From NCBI GenBank assembly GCA_947066105.1, contig CAMSYM010000004.1, positions 50,226-114,225 of the forward strand: a DNA stretch of 64,000 bases. The letters are read 5' to 3'. The DNA is from an uncultured Clostridia bacterium. Lineage in GTDB: Bacteria; Bacillota; Clostridia; Christensenellales; Pumilibacteraceae. This document shows positions 9,239 to 18,451 of the stretch, piece by piece (the stretch's first letter is position 1; every line of letters begins with the position of its first letter). The notes beneath the pieces are model-generated. The model was not told the DNA's origin. It worked only from the letters and a program-made list of their open reading frames with translations, and searched no databases. Both the position numbers and the translations under genes were made by a program.

Positions 9239-11802
9239 TGCGGCTTATCGGTTGTCATATAGAAGGGTACGGCAAACTGACCGATACCGAGTACGATTTC
9301 GGCGAAGGCATTACCGAGTTTTGCGAGCATAATGGGTTCGGAAAAACGACGCTCGCATCGTTCATAAAAGCAATGTTCTACGGCTTGCCCGCCGTTCGAA
9401 ACAACACAGCGGAGTTCAACGACCGCATGCATTTTTATCCGTTCGGCGGCGGAAAATTCGGCGGAAACATCACGTTCGAAAAAGACGGCAAGCAATACCG
9501 CATAGAACGGTTTTTCGACCGAAAAAGCGAAAAGGGCGATACCGTCGCCGTGTACGAGAACGGTAAAAAGACAAACAAGTTCGGCAAGGATATAGGCAGG
9601 GGCGTGTTCGGCTTGGACAAGGAATCGTTCGAGCGCACGACGTTTGTGACAGCCGACGCGATAGATATTTGCGCGACGAGCGGAATAAGCGCCAAGCTCA
9701 ATAATTTCGTGGACAATACCGACGCCGAAAACTCGTTCGATACGGCAAAAAAACGACTGGAAAGCGCAAAAAAGAAATTGCGCGCCGAACGCGGCGACAA
9801 CGATCTTATCACAAAAAAGCGAGCGGAGATAGTCGAACTCAAAGGCGAGATAGACAATCTGGAAACGATGGAGCGCACGCTCGAAGGCTATTACGTAGAG
9901 CTTACCGATCTCAACGGGCAGATCCGCGCGCTCGAAGCCAAGCTCGAAAGCGCGAACGCGGTCAATCTGTCGGTCGAGCGGTGGGCGCGCTACGAATACT
10001 TGCTCGCGCGCAAAGCGGAATGCGAAAAACAGCTCGACGCGTTCGATATCAAATATCCGTACGGCTTGCCGACGGCGGACGAGCTGGGCGACATAAAGTC
10101 GCGCAATCAAAAAACGATAAAGCTCGGCGGACAAAAAACGGCGACCGCCGACGACGGCAACCGCGGCAAGCTGGACGAGCTTGCCCGAACGTTCGGTTCG
10201 GGCGTGCCCGATTTTGAAACCATGCGCGCCGTGCAAAACGACATCGACGAGATAAAACGACTGGATACCGAAATGTCGGCGACGTCCCGCGCGCCGCGGT
10301 CGCGGTTCGACGAGCTATCGCAAAAGTTCGCCGACGGTTCGCCGTCCGCATCGGATATATCGGACGGTGCGGAAAAGGCGGAACGCTTGCGCACGCTGGA
10401 CGATCAGCTTAAATTGCGCATGAACCTCGTTCCCGCCGAAGTCAAGCCCGAACGCAAGAGCGCGAAACCGTTTTTGATATTCGCGGCGGTCGCGGCGGTG
10501 ATCGCGCTCGTCGGCATAGGCGTGCTGTTCGTAAGCGCCGTCGCGGGCGGGATCTTGCTCGGACTGGGCGTTGTCGCGCTCGGCGCGGACGGGTTTGTGT
10601 ACTTTAAAAAGAACAGCGCGGCGGCGCACCCGTTCATCATGAGCGACGATATAGTAAAATTGCAAGAGGAACGGCAATCGCTCGAAAAGCAATTGCGCGA
10701 GCTTGTCGCCGAATATTCCTGCGCGAGCGAAAACGGCGTGCTTTTCGACTTTGCAACGCTCAAAAAGGACTGCGCCGAATATGCCAAGCTGACCGCCGCC
10801 GCGGACGAAACGACGGAACGCGTCAAGCAAATGCAAGCCGCCTCGGACGCGCTTACCCAAAAGACCAAAGCGTTTTTCGCGGGATACGGACTGGACGGCG
10901 ACGACCTGCAAGACATGCACATTCGTTTGCTTAACGGCGTTACCGAATATATGACCGTTCACAATGCGGTCGCAAGCTCCGACCGCGAATCGGAAAGCAT
11001 TCAAAACGAAATTAAAGCGCAGTGTGCCGCGGTCGCGGAGATCCTTGCGGCATACAAGATCCCGCTGTGGGACGATCTGAGCGAACAGATAGAAACGCTC
11101 GACAAGGCGGCGACCGAGATCGCGCGGTTAAAAACCGAAAAAGACGAAGTCGGCGCGGAAGCGGACGCGTTCAAGACCGAACACGGCTTGACGGAAAAGC
11201 CGACCGAAGAACGCATCGATACCGCCGCGCTCACCGAAAAGCTGTCCGAATTAAGGCGCGATGCGGCGGTGATCGACACGCGTATAGCCGATACCGAAAA
11301 CCAAGTCGACCTGCTCGACGTCAAGCGTGCCGCGCTGGCGACAGCCGAACAAACGCTCGAAACGTATATTTCCGAACACGCCGTTTTGACGGCGGCGGTC
11401 GAATCGATGATCCAAGCCGAACAGAATTTAAAGGACGCGTATATCGCGCCCGTGCGCGACAACTTTCTTGTTTACGCCAAAGCCATCGAAAACGCGCTCG
11501 GCGAAAAGGTCAGCATGGATCAGGATTTCCGCATACTGTTCGAGCGCAACGGCGAATACAGGAGCGACCGCCATCTCGGCGCGGGACAGCGCAGTATTTG
11601 CGCGCTGTGTTTCAGGCTTGCGCTGGTCGACAACATGTACAAGGACGAAAAGCCGTTTATCATCATGGACGACCCGTTTGTGCATTTGGACGCGGACCAC
11701 ATGGAAAAAACCATGCAGACCGTCAAGGAGCTGGCGCGCGACAAACAGATAGTATACTTCTGTTGCCACGACAGTCGACGCATAGAGCGCGCGTCGAATT
11801 AG
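9238..11802 (+). CDS. SbcC/Rad50-type ATPase, YhaN-like, with internal transmembrane pair
   Basis: SMC-like partner of the upstream nuclease. The N-terminal Walker A reads EHNGFGKTTLA (residues about 30-40); long Lys/Glu-rich coiled coils run through the middle; near the C-terminus lie the signature-like LGAGQRSICALCFRLA and Walker B FIIMDDPFVHLD. Residues about 405-455 are strongly hydrophobic (two membrane spans) and are followed by a second coiled coil. This is the YhaN arrangement and not classical SbcC with a zinc hook, and I see no CxxC hook. At 854 residues it is somewhat short for the family. A membrane-attached Mre11/Rad50-like complex is the inference. Confidence 0.82.
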   Translation: MRLIGCHIEGYGKLTDTEYDFGEGITEFCEHNGFGKTTLASFIKAMFYGLPAVRNNTAEFNDRMHFYPFGGGKFGGNITFEKDGKQYRIERFFDRKSEKGDTVAVYENGKKTNKFGKDIGRGVFGLDKESFERTTFVTADAIDICATSGISAKLNNFVDNTDAENSFDTAKKRLESAKKKLRAERGDNDLITKKRAEIVELKGEIDNLETMERTLEGYYVELTDLNGQIRALEAKLESANAVNLSVERWARYEYLLARKAECEKQLDAFDIKYPYGLPTADELGDIKSRNQKTIKLGGQKTATADDGNRGKLDELARTFGSGVPDFETMRAVQNDIDEIKRLDTEMSATSRAPRSRFDELSQKFADGSPSASDISDGAEKAERLRTLDDQLKLRMNLVPAEVKPERKSAKPFLIFAAVAAVIALVGIGVLFVSAVAGGILLGLGVVALGADGFVYFKKNSAAAHPFIMSDDIVKLQEERQSLEKQLRELVAEYSCASENGVLFDFATLKKDCAEYAKLTAAADETTERVKQMQAASDALTQKTKAFFAGYGLDGDDLQDMHIRLLNGVTEYMTVHNAVASSDRESESIQNEIKAQCAAVAEILAAYKIPLWDDLSEQIETLDKAATEIARLKTEKDEVGAEADAFKTEHGLTEKPTEERIDTAALTEKLSELRRDAAVIDTRIADTENQVDLLDVKRAALATAEQTLETYISEHAVLTAAVESMIQAEQNLKDAYIAPVRDNFLVYAKAIENALGEKVSMDQDFRILFERNGEYRSDRHLGAGQRSICALCFRLALVDNMYKDEKPFIIMDDPFVHLDADHMEKTMQTVKELARDKQIVYFCCHDSRRIERASN

Positions 11803-11905
11803 CGTAACGGAAAAACCGTACGTCGCGGCTTTTCGACAACGGTAAATATGATCGCGACGGTGTAACGATCGAGATCGCCGTATTTGTTTATTTCCATCAA
11901 ATCGA

Positions 11906-11934
11906 TTGACAAACTTCGCGCATCGGTGTACAAT
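11906..11934 (+). promoter_or_regulatory. Strong promoter of the riboswitch-thiT transcript
   Basis: Consensus TTGACA at 11906-11911 and TACAAT at 11929-11934 with a 17-bp spacer. Transcription would start about 11941, right at the beginning of the TPP aptamer. Confidence 0.85.
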
Positions 11935-11936
11935 AG

Positions 11937-12036
11937 CTACGGATGCAGGGGCGCAACCGTTAGTTGCTGAGATGTTGCATTTACATGCACGGTCCCTTTG
12001 AACCTGTTGAGTTAGCACTCGCGTAGGGAGCCGTCG
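11937..12036 (+). promoter_or_regulatory. TPP riboswitch (THI element)
   Basis: The conserved TPP aptamer parts are present in order: AGGGGCGC, then GCTGAGAT (pyrimidine-sensing loop), and AACCTGTTGAG...CTCGCGTAGGGAG (pyrophosphate-sensing arm). The flanks CTACGG (11937-11942) and CCGTCG (12031-12036) can form P1. It lies between a strong promoter and the thiamine transporter gene. The expected action is to lower thiT expression when thiamine pyrophosphate is plentiful. The expression platform (12037-12136) has no clear U-tract terminator, so translational control is possible. Confidence 0.93.
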
Positions 12037-12136
12037 TATATTTCGGGTTTTTTACATGCGTTCGGATCGACAGGTTCGGGCGCATTATATTTTGCGCGCA
12101 TGTTCGACGTATCTTTTCACATCGGAGGACGTGTGT

Positions 12137-13390
12137 ATGTTAAACGACATCAAAAACTATTTTGCCAACTTCGACGGCACGGTAAACTCTTGCCGTACCG
12201 TCGCGCTGTGGATAACCGTCGCATTGCTCGTTGCGTTCGTCGCGACAAAAGCGTACGTTTTCGCGCTCGGCAAACGCGCCGAAAAATACGACGGGCAAAC
12301 GCTCGTCGAGGTGGGGTGCGTCGTCAACGGCGCGTGGATAGTCGTTGCGCTCGTAGTCGCCGTTTGTTTTATCGCGGCGTTTACGAGCTGTTATTTTGCG
12401 GACGTGGCTCGCGGCGACGACGTGCTTGTGCCTATACTGTTTTATCCGTTGCTTGCGCTTGTGCTTGCCGTTGTAGGGAGCGCGGTAACGCTGTTCGTCA
12501 AGCCGAACAAGCTTGCCAAAACAGTATGCGCGGCGGTTTGCGGTTGCGCGCTCGTCGCCGTCATAGCTTGCATGGCGGTATACAATGCGAGCGGCGAGGC
12601 GGGCGACGCGTTGAGCGACGTCGGGTTGTACATAAGCGCGGGCGCGCTGATAGTCGCGCTCGTCGCATTGGCGTTTTTCGCCGACAGGAGCGACCGCCCG
12701 TTCGACACGCGAACGATCACGTTTGCCGCCGTTTGCGTGGCGTTGAGCTTTGCGCTGTCATACGTGCGGCTGTTCAAAATGCCGATGGGCGGAAGCATAA
12801 CCTTTGCGTCAATGTTGCCGCTCATGCTGTTCGCGTTTATGTTCGGCAGCAGAAAGGGCGTGCTTGTCGGAGCGATCTACGGCGTATTGCAGGCTATACA
12901 AGACCCTTGGATAATCCACCCCGCACAGTTCGTACTCGATTATTTGGCGGCGTTTGCTGGGATAGGGCTGGCAGGCTGTATCCGCGATCTCGGCTTGTTT
13001 AAGACCAACATCCGCGCGCAGTTCGCGCTGGGCGCGGCGGTGGCTTGTCTGTTCCGTATGTTGGGACATTATTTCGCGGGCGTGTATGCGTTCGGCATGT
13101 ACGGCGAAGGCTTTGCGACCGAGTACGGTATGCCGCTCCTTGCCAACGAGTACTTCTATTCGTTCGTCTATCAGTGCATGTACCTTATACCCGAACTCGC
13201 GATAGTCGTTGCGGTAGGGATGTTCGTGTTTGCGTCGGCTAACTTCCGCAAGCAGATCCAAACGTACGCGCAACGCAACGCGGCGCGCAACGGATCGACG
13301 GAAGCTCCGATCGCCGAGCGCGCGGCGACTGCGGAAAGCGTCGACGCAAGCGCCGCGACCGACGATACGCCGACCGACGTTTCGTGCTGA
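12137..13390 (+). CDS. thiT: ECF thiamine transporter S-component ThiT with N-terminal membrane extension
   Basis: Substrate-binding membrane subunit of an energy-coupling-factor importer for thiamine. The C-terminal region (about residues 190-390) carries the ThiT pattern: LFKMPMGGSITFASMLPLML, an AIQDPWIIHPAQFVLDY segment and FRMLGHYFAGVYAF. Residues 1-185 add about four to five extra hydrophobic spans (for example TVALWITVALLVAFVATKAY and VVALVVAVCFIAAFTSCYF). Typical ThiT proteins are near 190 residues, so this one is about twice as long. The C-tail is Ala/Thr-rich and hydrophilic. ATG 12137 has CGGAGGA 7 nt upstream. The upstream TPP riboswitch strongly supports the role. The shared ECF module must be encoded elsewhere. 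Confidence 0.9.
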   Translation: MLNDIKNYFANFDGTVNSCRTVALWITVALLVAFVATKAYVFALGKRAEKYDGQTLVEVGCVVNGAWIVVALVVAVCFIAAFTSCYFADVARGDDVLVPILFYPLLALVLAVVGSAVTLFVKPNKLAKTVCAAVCGCALVAVIACMAVYNASGEAGDALSDVGLYISAGALIVALVALAFFADRSDRPFDTRTITFAAVCVALSFALSYVRLFKMPMGGSITFASMLPLMLFAFMFGSRKGVLVGAIYGVLQAIQDPWIIHPAQFVLDYLAAFAGIGLAGCIRDLGLFKTNIRAQFALGAAVACLFRMLGHYFAGVYAFGMYGEGFATEYGMPLLANEYFYSFVYQCMYLIPELAIVVAVGMFVFASANFRKQIQTYAQRNAARNGSTEAPIAERAATAESVDASAATDDTPTDVSC

Positions 13391-13432
13391 CGCATACCGC
13401 TCGTCGCGCATATATATAATATAGGATAGAGA

Positions 13433-13467
13433 TGACGCCGTTACGAGCAATTCGGGCGGCGTTTTTC
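13433..13467 (+). terminator. Intrinsic terminator after thiT
   Basis: ACGCCG (13435-13440) pairs with CGGCGT (13457-13462) and a T-run follows. It lies 43 bp after the thiT stop. Confidence 0.6.
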
Positions 13468-13531
13468 CGTTGCGCCGATGCGAGAACGCGCGAACGCGCG
13501 AACGCGAGAGCGGGATACGCGTCGATAAGTC

Positions 13532-13560
13532 TTGACAGCGCGTGTGTTGTATGATATAAT
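13532..13560 (+). promoter_or_regulatory. Consensus promoter for the DUF1848 gene
   Basis: TTGACA at 13532-13537 and TATAAT at 13555-13560, 17-bp spacer, both perfect consensus. It gives a leader of about 150 nt before the gene at 13718. I see no known riboswitch in that leader. Confidence 0.88.
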
Positions 13561-13717
13561 TCGAAAAAGCGTGGTATTTTTCGGCAAGCGCGCGACGGGC
13601 AAAGCGCACGCTTGCCCGATCACGGAAGCGTTGTGTGGCATATCGGATCGATCGAGAACAGCCTTTGATGTCGCCGTTTATAGAGCGCGTGAAATAAACC
13701 GAACAAAGGAGAATATG

Positions 13718-14662
13718 ATGATACTCAATACAGGCGCGCGGACGGACACCGTGCAATATTTTACGGAATGGCTGTTAAGACGGTTCGATGAAGGGTTCGT
13801 ATATACGCGCAACCCGTTGTTTCCCAATACGGTCACGCGCTACGAGATTTCGCCCGACAAGATAGACGCGGTGCTGTTCTGCTCGAAAAATTACGCGCCG
13901 ATATTGCCGCGCTTGCACGAAATAACCGATAAGTACCGCACGTACTTTTATTATACGATCACCGCTTACGGAACGGACGTCGAGCCGGGCGTGCCTTCGG
14001 TCGACGAGAGCATAGCCACGCTTATCGAGTTATCCGAAAAAGTGGGCAAGCGCCGCGTCGCGTGGCGTTACGACCCCGTATTGCTTACGAAAAAGTACAC
14101 TATGGAAGCGCATGAACAAACGTTCGAGTACATGGCGGAAAAACTCGCGCCGCACGTCGACCGTTGTATTTTCAGTTTTGTGGAGATGTATACCAAGCTC
14201 CAACGCAACATGCCGGAGCTTATCCCGTTGACCGTCGCTCAAAAGCAAGCGATAGCGCAAAGCTTGGGCGCGACGGCGGGCAAGTACGGTATGCCGATAC
14301 AAACCTGCGGAACGAGCGGTGACTTTACCCGATACGGCATACAGAGATCGGGTTGCGCCACGCTCGAAATTTTGGGCAGGGCGAACAACTGCGAGTTTCG
14401 CAAGTTAAAGCACAACGGCATGCGCGCGGGCTGTAATTGTATAGAAAGCCGCGACGTCGGCGCGTACGACACGTGCTTGAACGGCTGTAAGTATTGCTAT
14501 GCCAACAAAAGCCCGCAAAAAGCAAAAGAAAATTTCAAACGTCACGACCCGCGTTCGCCTATATTATTGGGCGACATAAGCTCCGACGACAAGATAATAA
14601 AGGGCGCGCAGGATTCGTTTTTGAAAACGGCGGACAAGCAAATGTCCTTTTTCGATATTTAG
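13718..14662 (+). CDS. DUF1848 family protein
   Basis: Conserved protein of unknown biochemical role. The N-terminus MILNTGARTDTVQYFTEWLL, followed by RNPLFPNTVTRYEISPDKI and VLFCSKNYAPIL, is the DUF1848 pattern. The C-terminus carries a Cys cluster, CNCIESRDVGAYDTCLNG and CKYCYAN, which resembles metal- or Fe-S-binding motifs. Two ATGs (13715 and 13718) follow AAGGAG at 13706-13711; the second has the better 6-nt spacing. An extension of the frame to 13532 coincides with the promoter and is not coding. The gene precedes an oxidoreductase by 12 bp, suggesting an operon. Confidence 0.85.
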   Translation: MILNTGARTDTVQYFTEWLLRRFDEGFVYTRNPLFPNTVTRYEISPDKIDAVLFCSKNYAPILPRLHEITDKYRTYFYYTITAYGTDVEPGVPSVDESIATLIELSEKVGKRRVAWRYDPVLLTKKYTMEAHEQTFEYMAEKLAPHVDRCIFSFVEMYTKLQRNMPELIPLTVAQKQAIAQSLGATAGKYGMPIQTCGTSGDFTRYGIQRSGCATLEILGRANNCEFRKLKHNGMRAGCNCIESRDVGAYDTCLNGCKYCYANKSPQKAKENFKRHDPRSPILLGDISSDDKIIKGAQDSFLKTADKQMSFFDI

Positions 14663-14674
14663 TAGGTGCGGGGC

Positions 14675-15658
14675 ATGGCGATGACGGAAAGCGAAAGCTT
14701 CGGATGGGCGTTTATCGGCGCGGGCGGGATCGCGGCGTCGGTAGCCAAGCGCATATTCGGTGTCGGCAGGCACAGGCTTGTCGCGGTGCATAGCAGAACG
14801 CGCGAAAAAGCGGAACGGCTCGCCGCGCGGTACGGCGGCAAGGCGTACGACGGTTTGGAAAGCGCCGTCGCGGCGGACGGCGTAGACGGCGTTTATATCT
14901 GCGCGACCAACGACGCGCATTACGAGCTGTGCAAGCGCGCGCTCCTGTGCGGCAAGCCGACGCTCGTCGAAAAGCCGTTCACGACCGACGCCATGCAAGC
15001 CGAGGATCTGTTCGCGCTCGCCGCGAGCAAAGATCTGTATTTATGCGAAGCCATGTGGACGTGGTTTTCGGCGCAGGCGAACGAAATAAAAAAACGCATA
15101 GACGAGGGCGCGATAGGCGATATCGTCGGCGGGCGGATATCGTTCTGTATGCCGATAGCGTTCAAAAAAAGCGGACGGTTGTTGCATCCCGCATCGGGCG
15201 GCGGCGCGCTTTTGGATCTCGGCGTATACCCGATAGCGTATGCGTACAGGCTGTTCGGCATGCCGCGCGACGTGCGGTGTTCGGCGAAGTTCGCGTGCGG
15301 CGTGGACGTAAGCGATAAAATAACTTTCGCGTACGACGGGTTCGATATCGGGTTGGACGCGTCGGTAAAAAGCTTTATGGGCGTCGGCGAACGGCTCGTC
15401 ATAAAAGGCAGTAACGGCAAGATAACTTCGGGCGCGTTCCACAGCGGCGGTGCGTTCAAGATCGAGTCGGGCGGCAAAACGTTCGGGTATCCGCCCGATA
15501 AAAACGCAATGCTCACTCAGTTCGACGCCGTAGCGGACGAAATACGTTCGGGCAAAACGCAGAGCGGATTCGTTCCGCCGCAAGCGACGAAAGACGTTTT
15601 GAAGTTGCTCGACGCGATACGGCGCGATATCGGATTGAAATTCCCGTTCGAAAATTAG
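14675..15658 (+). CDS. Gfo/Idh/MocA family oxidoreductase
   Basis: NAD(P)-dependent dehydrogenase of a sugar, cyclitol or related alcohol. The N-terminal Rossmann fold begins FIGAGGIAASVAKRI, YICATNDAHYELCKRAL follows, and the family motif EKPFTTDA supplies the conserved Lys-Pro. The C-terminal alpha/beta domain contains GRLLHPASGGGALLDLGVY, typical of this family. The length of 327 residues is normal. Start choice is uncertain among GTG 14666, ATG 14675 and ATG 14681; ATG 14675 keeps a short lead before the Rossmann strand. It is probably cotranscribed with the DUF1848 gene upstream. Substrate cannot be read from sequence. Confidence 0.85.
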   Translation: MAMTESESFGWAFIGAGGIAASVAKRIFGVGRHRLVAVHSRTREKAERLAARYGGKAYDGLESAVAADGVDGVYICATNDAHYELCKRALLCGKPTLVEKPFTTDAMQAEDLFALAASKDLYLCEAMWTWFSAQANEIKKRIDEGAIGDIVGGRISFCMPIAFKKSGRLLHPASGGGALLDLGVYPIAYAYRLFGMPRDVRCSAKFACGVDVSDKITFAYDGFDIGLDASVKSFMGVGERLVIKGSNGKITSGAFHSGGAFKIESGGKTFGYPPDKNAMLTQFDAVADEIRSGKTQSGFVPPQATKDVLKLLDAIRRDIGLKFPFEN

Positions 15659-15719
15659 GCGTATATGCAAAGATACGATAAATTGTGCGTAAAATTTCCG
15701 CCCGATCCGATAAAAATGC

Positions 15720-15779
15720 TTGACAAGCTTGGTTTATGTGTGGTATTCTTTTTACAGCACCGTTTCGGCGGTGCTTTTA
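15720..15779 (+). promoter_or_regulatory. Promoter with hairpin leader upstream of rpmG-secE-nusG
   Basis: TTGACA (15720-15725) and TATTCT (15744-15749) have an 18-bp spacer. Right after, GCACCG (15757-15762) pairs with CGGTGC (15769-15774) and TTTTA follows. The transcript would begin with a hairpin resembling a weak terminator, so early attenuation is possible; it could instead end the preceding transcript. Confidence 0.5.
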
Positions 15780-15823
15780 TCAACGACGGAAAATATTTTC
15801 GTTAAAGAAATTCGGAGGGTCTT

Positions 15824-15982
15824 ATGGAACCTAAAAACGTAAGGATTACGCTCGAATGCACCGAGTGCAAACAGCGCAATTACGATACGACGAAAAACAA
15901 AAAGAACGATCCCGACAGGATTGAGCTTAAAAAGTACTGCCGTTTTTGCAAAAAACGCACCGTTCATAAGGAAACGAAATAA
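15824..15982 (+). CDS. rpmG: 50S ribosomal protein L33
   Basis: A 52-residue protein of the large ribosomal subunit. The sequence begins [12 protein letters not shown] and contains two Cys pairs (CTEC and CRFC), i.e. the zinc-binding C+ form of L33. It ends [10 protein letters not shown], typical of the family. GGAGG lies 7 nt upstream of ATG 15824. The stop codon overlaps the secE start by one base (TAATG). rpmG-secE-nusG is the conserved bacterial order. Confidence 0.95.
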   Translation: MEPKNVRITLECTECKQRNYDTTKNKKNDPDRIELKKYCRFCKKRTVHKETK

Positions 15983-16284
15983 TGGCGGGCGAAAAAGTCA
16001 AAGACAGCAAGGAAAAAAAGAACAAGGAGCCGGGCAAGGTACGCCGTTGGTTCAAAGACTTTTTTTCCGAGCTTAAAAAGGTCACTTGGCCGAAGTTTAC
16101 CGAGGTACTCAAACAAACGGGTATCGTGCTGTTGGTCACGGTATGCTTTTTGCTTGTCATGATGCTTTTCGATACGCTGTTCGGCTTTTTGTACAGATAT
16201 CTTATTAGCGGGCTTGCCGATCCCGAAACCGCGACGCAAGCGGTAATGTCGGCGCTTAGGCTCGGCGGAGGAGGACTGCTGTGA
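15982..16284 (+). CDS. secE: Preprotein translocase subunit SecE
   Basis: Small membrane subunit that stabilises SecY in the SecYEG channel. A Lys-rich N-terminal tail is followed by the family core WFKDFFSELKKVTWPKFTE and one transmembrane helix (about residues 45-70, TGIVLLVTVCFLLVMMLF). At 100 residues it is slightly longer than the usual 60-80, mainly through its tails. It shares one base with the end of rpmG and overlaps nusG by 4 bp (GTGA), so the three are translationally coupled. Confidence 0.95.
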   Translation: MAGEKVKDSKEKKNKEPGKVRRWFKDFFSELKKVTWPKFTEVLKQTGIVLLVTVCFLLVMMLFDTLFGFLYRYLISGLADPETATQAVMSALRLGGGGLL

Positions 16285-16817
16285 CAGATCAGGAATTGCC
16301 CGAAGCGCAGTGGTTTATTCTTCACACGTATTCCGGTTACGAGAATTTGGTCAAGGTCAATCTCGAAACGGCGTTCCAAAAAAACAACATCGAGGACAGG
16401 CTCGTCGATATACGTATCCCCATGGAGGACGTGGTCGAGGAGAAAAACGGCAAGCGCAAGATAGTCCAGCGTCGGATGTTCCCGTCGTACGTGCTTGTTA
16501 AAATGATATACACCCGCGACATGTGGCATTTGATCACGGGCACTCGCGGCGTAACGGGTTTTGTCGGACCGCAGGGTAAACCGACCCCGCTCACCGACGA
16601 CGAGATACGTCGCATGCAACTCGAAAAAGTGACGGTCAAGACCGACTTTGCGGTCGGCGACACCATACGCGTGGTAAACGGTCCGCTCACCGATATGACG
16701 GGCGAGATAAAGAGCATAAACGCCGCTACCGGCAAGTGCTCGGTGGATATCAACATTTTCGGGCGCATGACGCCGGCGGAGTTGGATACTTATCAGATCG
16801 AAAAGATCGATATTTGA
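16281..16817 (+). CDS. nusG: Transcription termination/antitermination protein NusG
   Basis: RNA-polymerase-binding elongation factor. The NGN domain (about residues 8-110) begins WFILHTYSGYENLVKVNLE and contains RRMFPSYVLVKM and VTGFVG. The KOW domain (about 123-178) contains FAVGDTIRVVNGPLTDMTG and ends DTYQIEKI. The length of 178 residues is typical. The GTG start at 16281 overlaps the secE stop. The ribosomal-protein genes follow after a 272-bp spacer. Confidence 0.97.
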   Translation: MTDQELPEAQWFILHTYSGYENLVKVNLETAFQKNNIEDRLVDIRIPMEDVVEEKNGKRKIVQRRMFPSYVLVKMIYTRDMWHLITGTRGVTGFVGPQGKPTPLTDDEIRRMQLEKVTVKTDFAVGDTIRVVNGPLTDMTGEIKSINAATGKCSVDINIFGRMTPAELDTYQIEKIDI

Positions 16818-17089
16818 GCGCGTATCCATCGCCGGATACGGGCTACGTGCAGCTCACCGTCTCGGTCATGTAGGTGGTTCTACACTCCCTTCGACGGTTC
16901 ACCGCCTGTTGCCCGTCTGCGGCGCGGCTACGCACTCAAATCACGGAAAATCATGATTAGACACCGCAAAGCGGTCGATCACCGAATTCCGCTTTCCGAA
17001 TTCATTACTCATTATCAAGTCACTTTCCGGGAGAGATCGATATCTCGATAGCACCGCGATTGTAATAAATTTTACAAGGAGAAACAAAA
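16818..17089 (+). other. nusG-rplK spacer, probable L11-operon leader
   Basis: No gene is visible in these 272 bases. In many bacteria the region before rplK-rplA binds L1 for autogenous control; I cannot identify the L1 site with confidence. GAGATCGATATCTC near 17033-17046 is self-complementary. The ribosome-binding site for rplK is AAGGAG at 17076-17081. Confidence 0.35.
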
Positions 17090-17515
17090 ATGGCTAAAAA
17101 ACTGCAAGCTGTCGTTAAGTTACAGCTTCCTGCCGGCAAAGCCACGCCGGGACCGCCTGTCGGTTCGAGCTTGGGTCCGCACGGTATCAACATTGCCGGA
17201 TTCGTTAAGGAATTCAACGAGCGCACGCGCGATAAAGAGGGACTTATTATCCCCGCGGTGCTCAGCATTTATTCCGATCGTTCCTTCACGTTCGTGTTAA
17301 AATCGCCGCCTGCGGCTGTCCTTATCAAAAAGGCGGCGGGTATCGAATCGGCGTCGGCTAAACCCAACCGCGACAAGGTAGCAAAGATAACCAAGGCGCA
17401 GGTGGAAGAGATCGCCAAACTCAAAATGGCGGATCTCAATGCGGGCTCTATGGAAACCGCCATGTCCATGGTCATGGGCACGGCGCGCTCGATGGGCGTA
17501 ACGGTGGAGGACTGA
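17090..17515 (+). CDS. rplK: 50S ribosomal protein L11
   Basis: Binds the GTPase-associated region of 23S rRNA. The sequence [20 protein letters not shown] is the classical N-terminal domain, with [18 protein letters not shown] and the C-terminal rRNA-binding domain ending [12 protein letters not shown]. At 141 residues it has standard length. Start ATG 17090 follows AAGGAG. rplA begins 1 bp after the stop, the usual L11 operon pair. Confidence 0.98.
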   Translation: MAKKLQAVVKLQLPAGKATPGPPVGSSLGPHGINIAGFVKEFNERTRDKEGLIIPAVLSIYSDRSFTFVLKSPPAAVLIKKAAGIESASAKPNRDKVAKITKAQVEEIAKLKMADLNAGSMETAMSMVMGTARSMGVTVED

Positions 17516-17516
17516 T

Positions 17517-18203
17517 ATGAAGCACGGAAAGAGATATACAGCCGCCGCCGCAGTTATCGAGCGCGGCAAGAGCTATGACGTTGCGGAAGCGTTTGCCAAG
17601 ATAGAAGAGATCGCTACCGCCAAGTTCGACGAAACCATCGAAGCGCATATCAAGTTGGGCGTAGACCCCCGCCAAGCCGATCAGCAGGTCCGCGGCACGG
17701 TCGTTCTTCCCAACGGCACCGGCAAAAAGGTGCGCGTGCTCGTTATCGCCAAGGGCGAAAAGGCGGATATAGCCGAAAAAGCGGGCGCGGATATCGTCGG
17801 CGCGGAAGACATAATCGCAAAGATCCAAAACGAGAACTATCTCGATTTCGACGTAGTGATCACGTCGCCGGACATGATGGGTCAGCTCGGTCGCGTAGCG
17901 CGAATACTCGGTCCGCGCGGACTCATGCCTAACCCCAAGTCGGGCACGATCACGCAGGACATCGCAAAAGCGATCGCCGATACCAAAGCGGGTAAAGTCG
18001 AATACCGTGTGGACAAAACGTCCATCGTGCATTGCGTAGTAGGCAAAAAGAGCTTCGGCGCGCAAAAGCTCCAAGAGAACTTTGAAACGCTCATGGACGC
18101 AGTCGTAAAAGCCAAGCCCGCCGCCGCGAAGGGCACGTATCTTAAAAGCGTATACGTGACTCCCGCGATGGGGCCCGGCGTAAAAGTCAACGTCAAAATG
18201 TAG
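17517..18203 (+). CDS. rplA: 50S ribosomal protein L1
   Basis: L1-stalk protein and likely autogenous repressor of the rplK-rplA operon. [20 protein letters not shown] starts the protein and [22 protein letters not shown] motifs follow, here with [33 protein letters not shown] is the family signature. The length is 228 residues, normal. ATG 17517 lies 1 bp after rplK, with GGAGG inside the end of rplK. Confidence 0.98.
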   Translation: MKHGKRYTAAAAVIERGKSYDVAEAFAKIEEIATAKFDETIEAHIKLGVDPRQADQQVRGTVVLPNGTGKKVRVLVIAKGEKADIAEKAGADIVGAEDIIAKIQNENYLDFDVVITSPDMMGQLGRVARILGPRGLMPNPKSGTITQDIAKAIADTKAGKVEYRVDKTSIVHCVVGKKSFGAQKLQENFETLMDAVVKAKPAAAKGTYLKSVYVTPAMGPGVKVNVKM

Positions 18204-18451
18204 CTTGATATTGCGGTCGCGTACCGCTGTCGCTCATAAATATGCAACAACGATCAACGGAATAAGCCCCGAGCGGGCTTGCCCAAGACAACAAGCGGTA
18301 ACTTAATCGACTTCGGTCGGCTTGTCGAGGCGAAACAAAACACCGACGTATTTTACGTGGAATTTTGCGACGCTTGCGATGAGCAATGCGTCGCTTTTGT
18401 TTAGTGTTAATAACCCCGTACTAACGGGAACCAATCTTTAAGGAGGTAAAC
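18204..18451 (+). promoter_or_regulatory. rplJ-rplL leader with L10-type attenuation region
   Basis: The 248-nt leader before rplJ holds several hairpins. These are AAGCCC (18264-18269) with GGGCTT (18275-18280), a GTCGGCTTGTCGAGGC segment, and a strong intrinsic terminator at 18367-18402. In Bacillota the L10(L12)4 complex binds such a leader to control expression. The position and the terminator before rplJ fit that mechanism. The exact L10 kink-turn site is not proven here. Confidence 0.65.
18367..18402 (+). terminator. Attenuator terminator in the rplJ leader
   Basis: GCGACGC (18367-18373) pairs with GCGTCGC (18388-18394) and TTTTGTTT follows. It lies 50 nt before rplJ, so it must be conditional if transcription reaches rplJ from upstream. 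Confidence 0.8.

Noticed and set aside
13484..13512. Short tandem GCGCGAAC/GCGAACGC-like repeats considered as a CRISPR or iteron array
   Set aside because: Only a few 8-bp units with no spacers; probably low-complexity GC-rich sequence.
13532..13717. Upstream extension of the DUF1848 frame
   Set aside because: The extension begins exactly on a consensus -35/-10 promoter and lacks family similarity; AAGGAG before 13715/13718 marks the real start.
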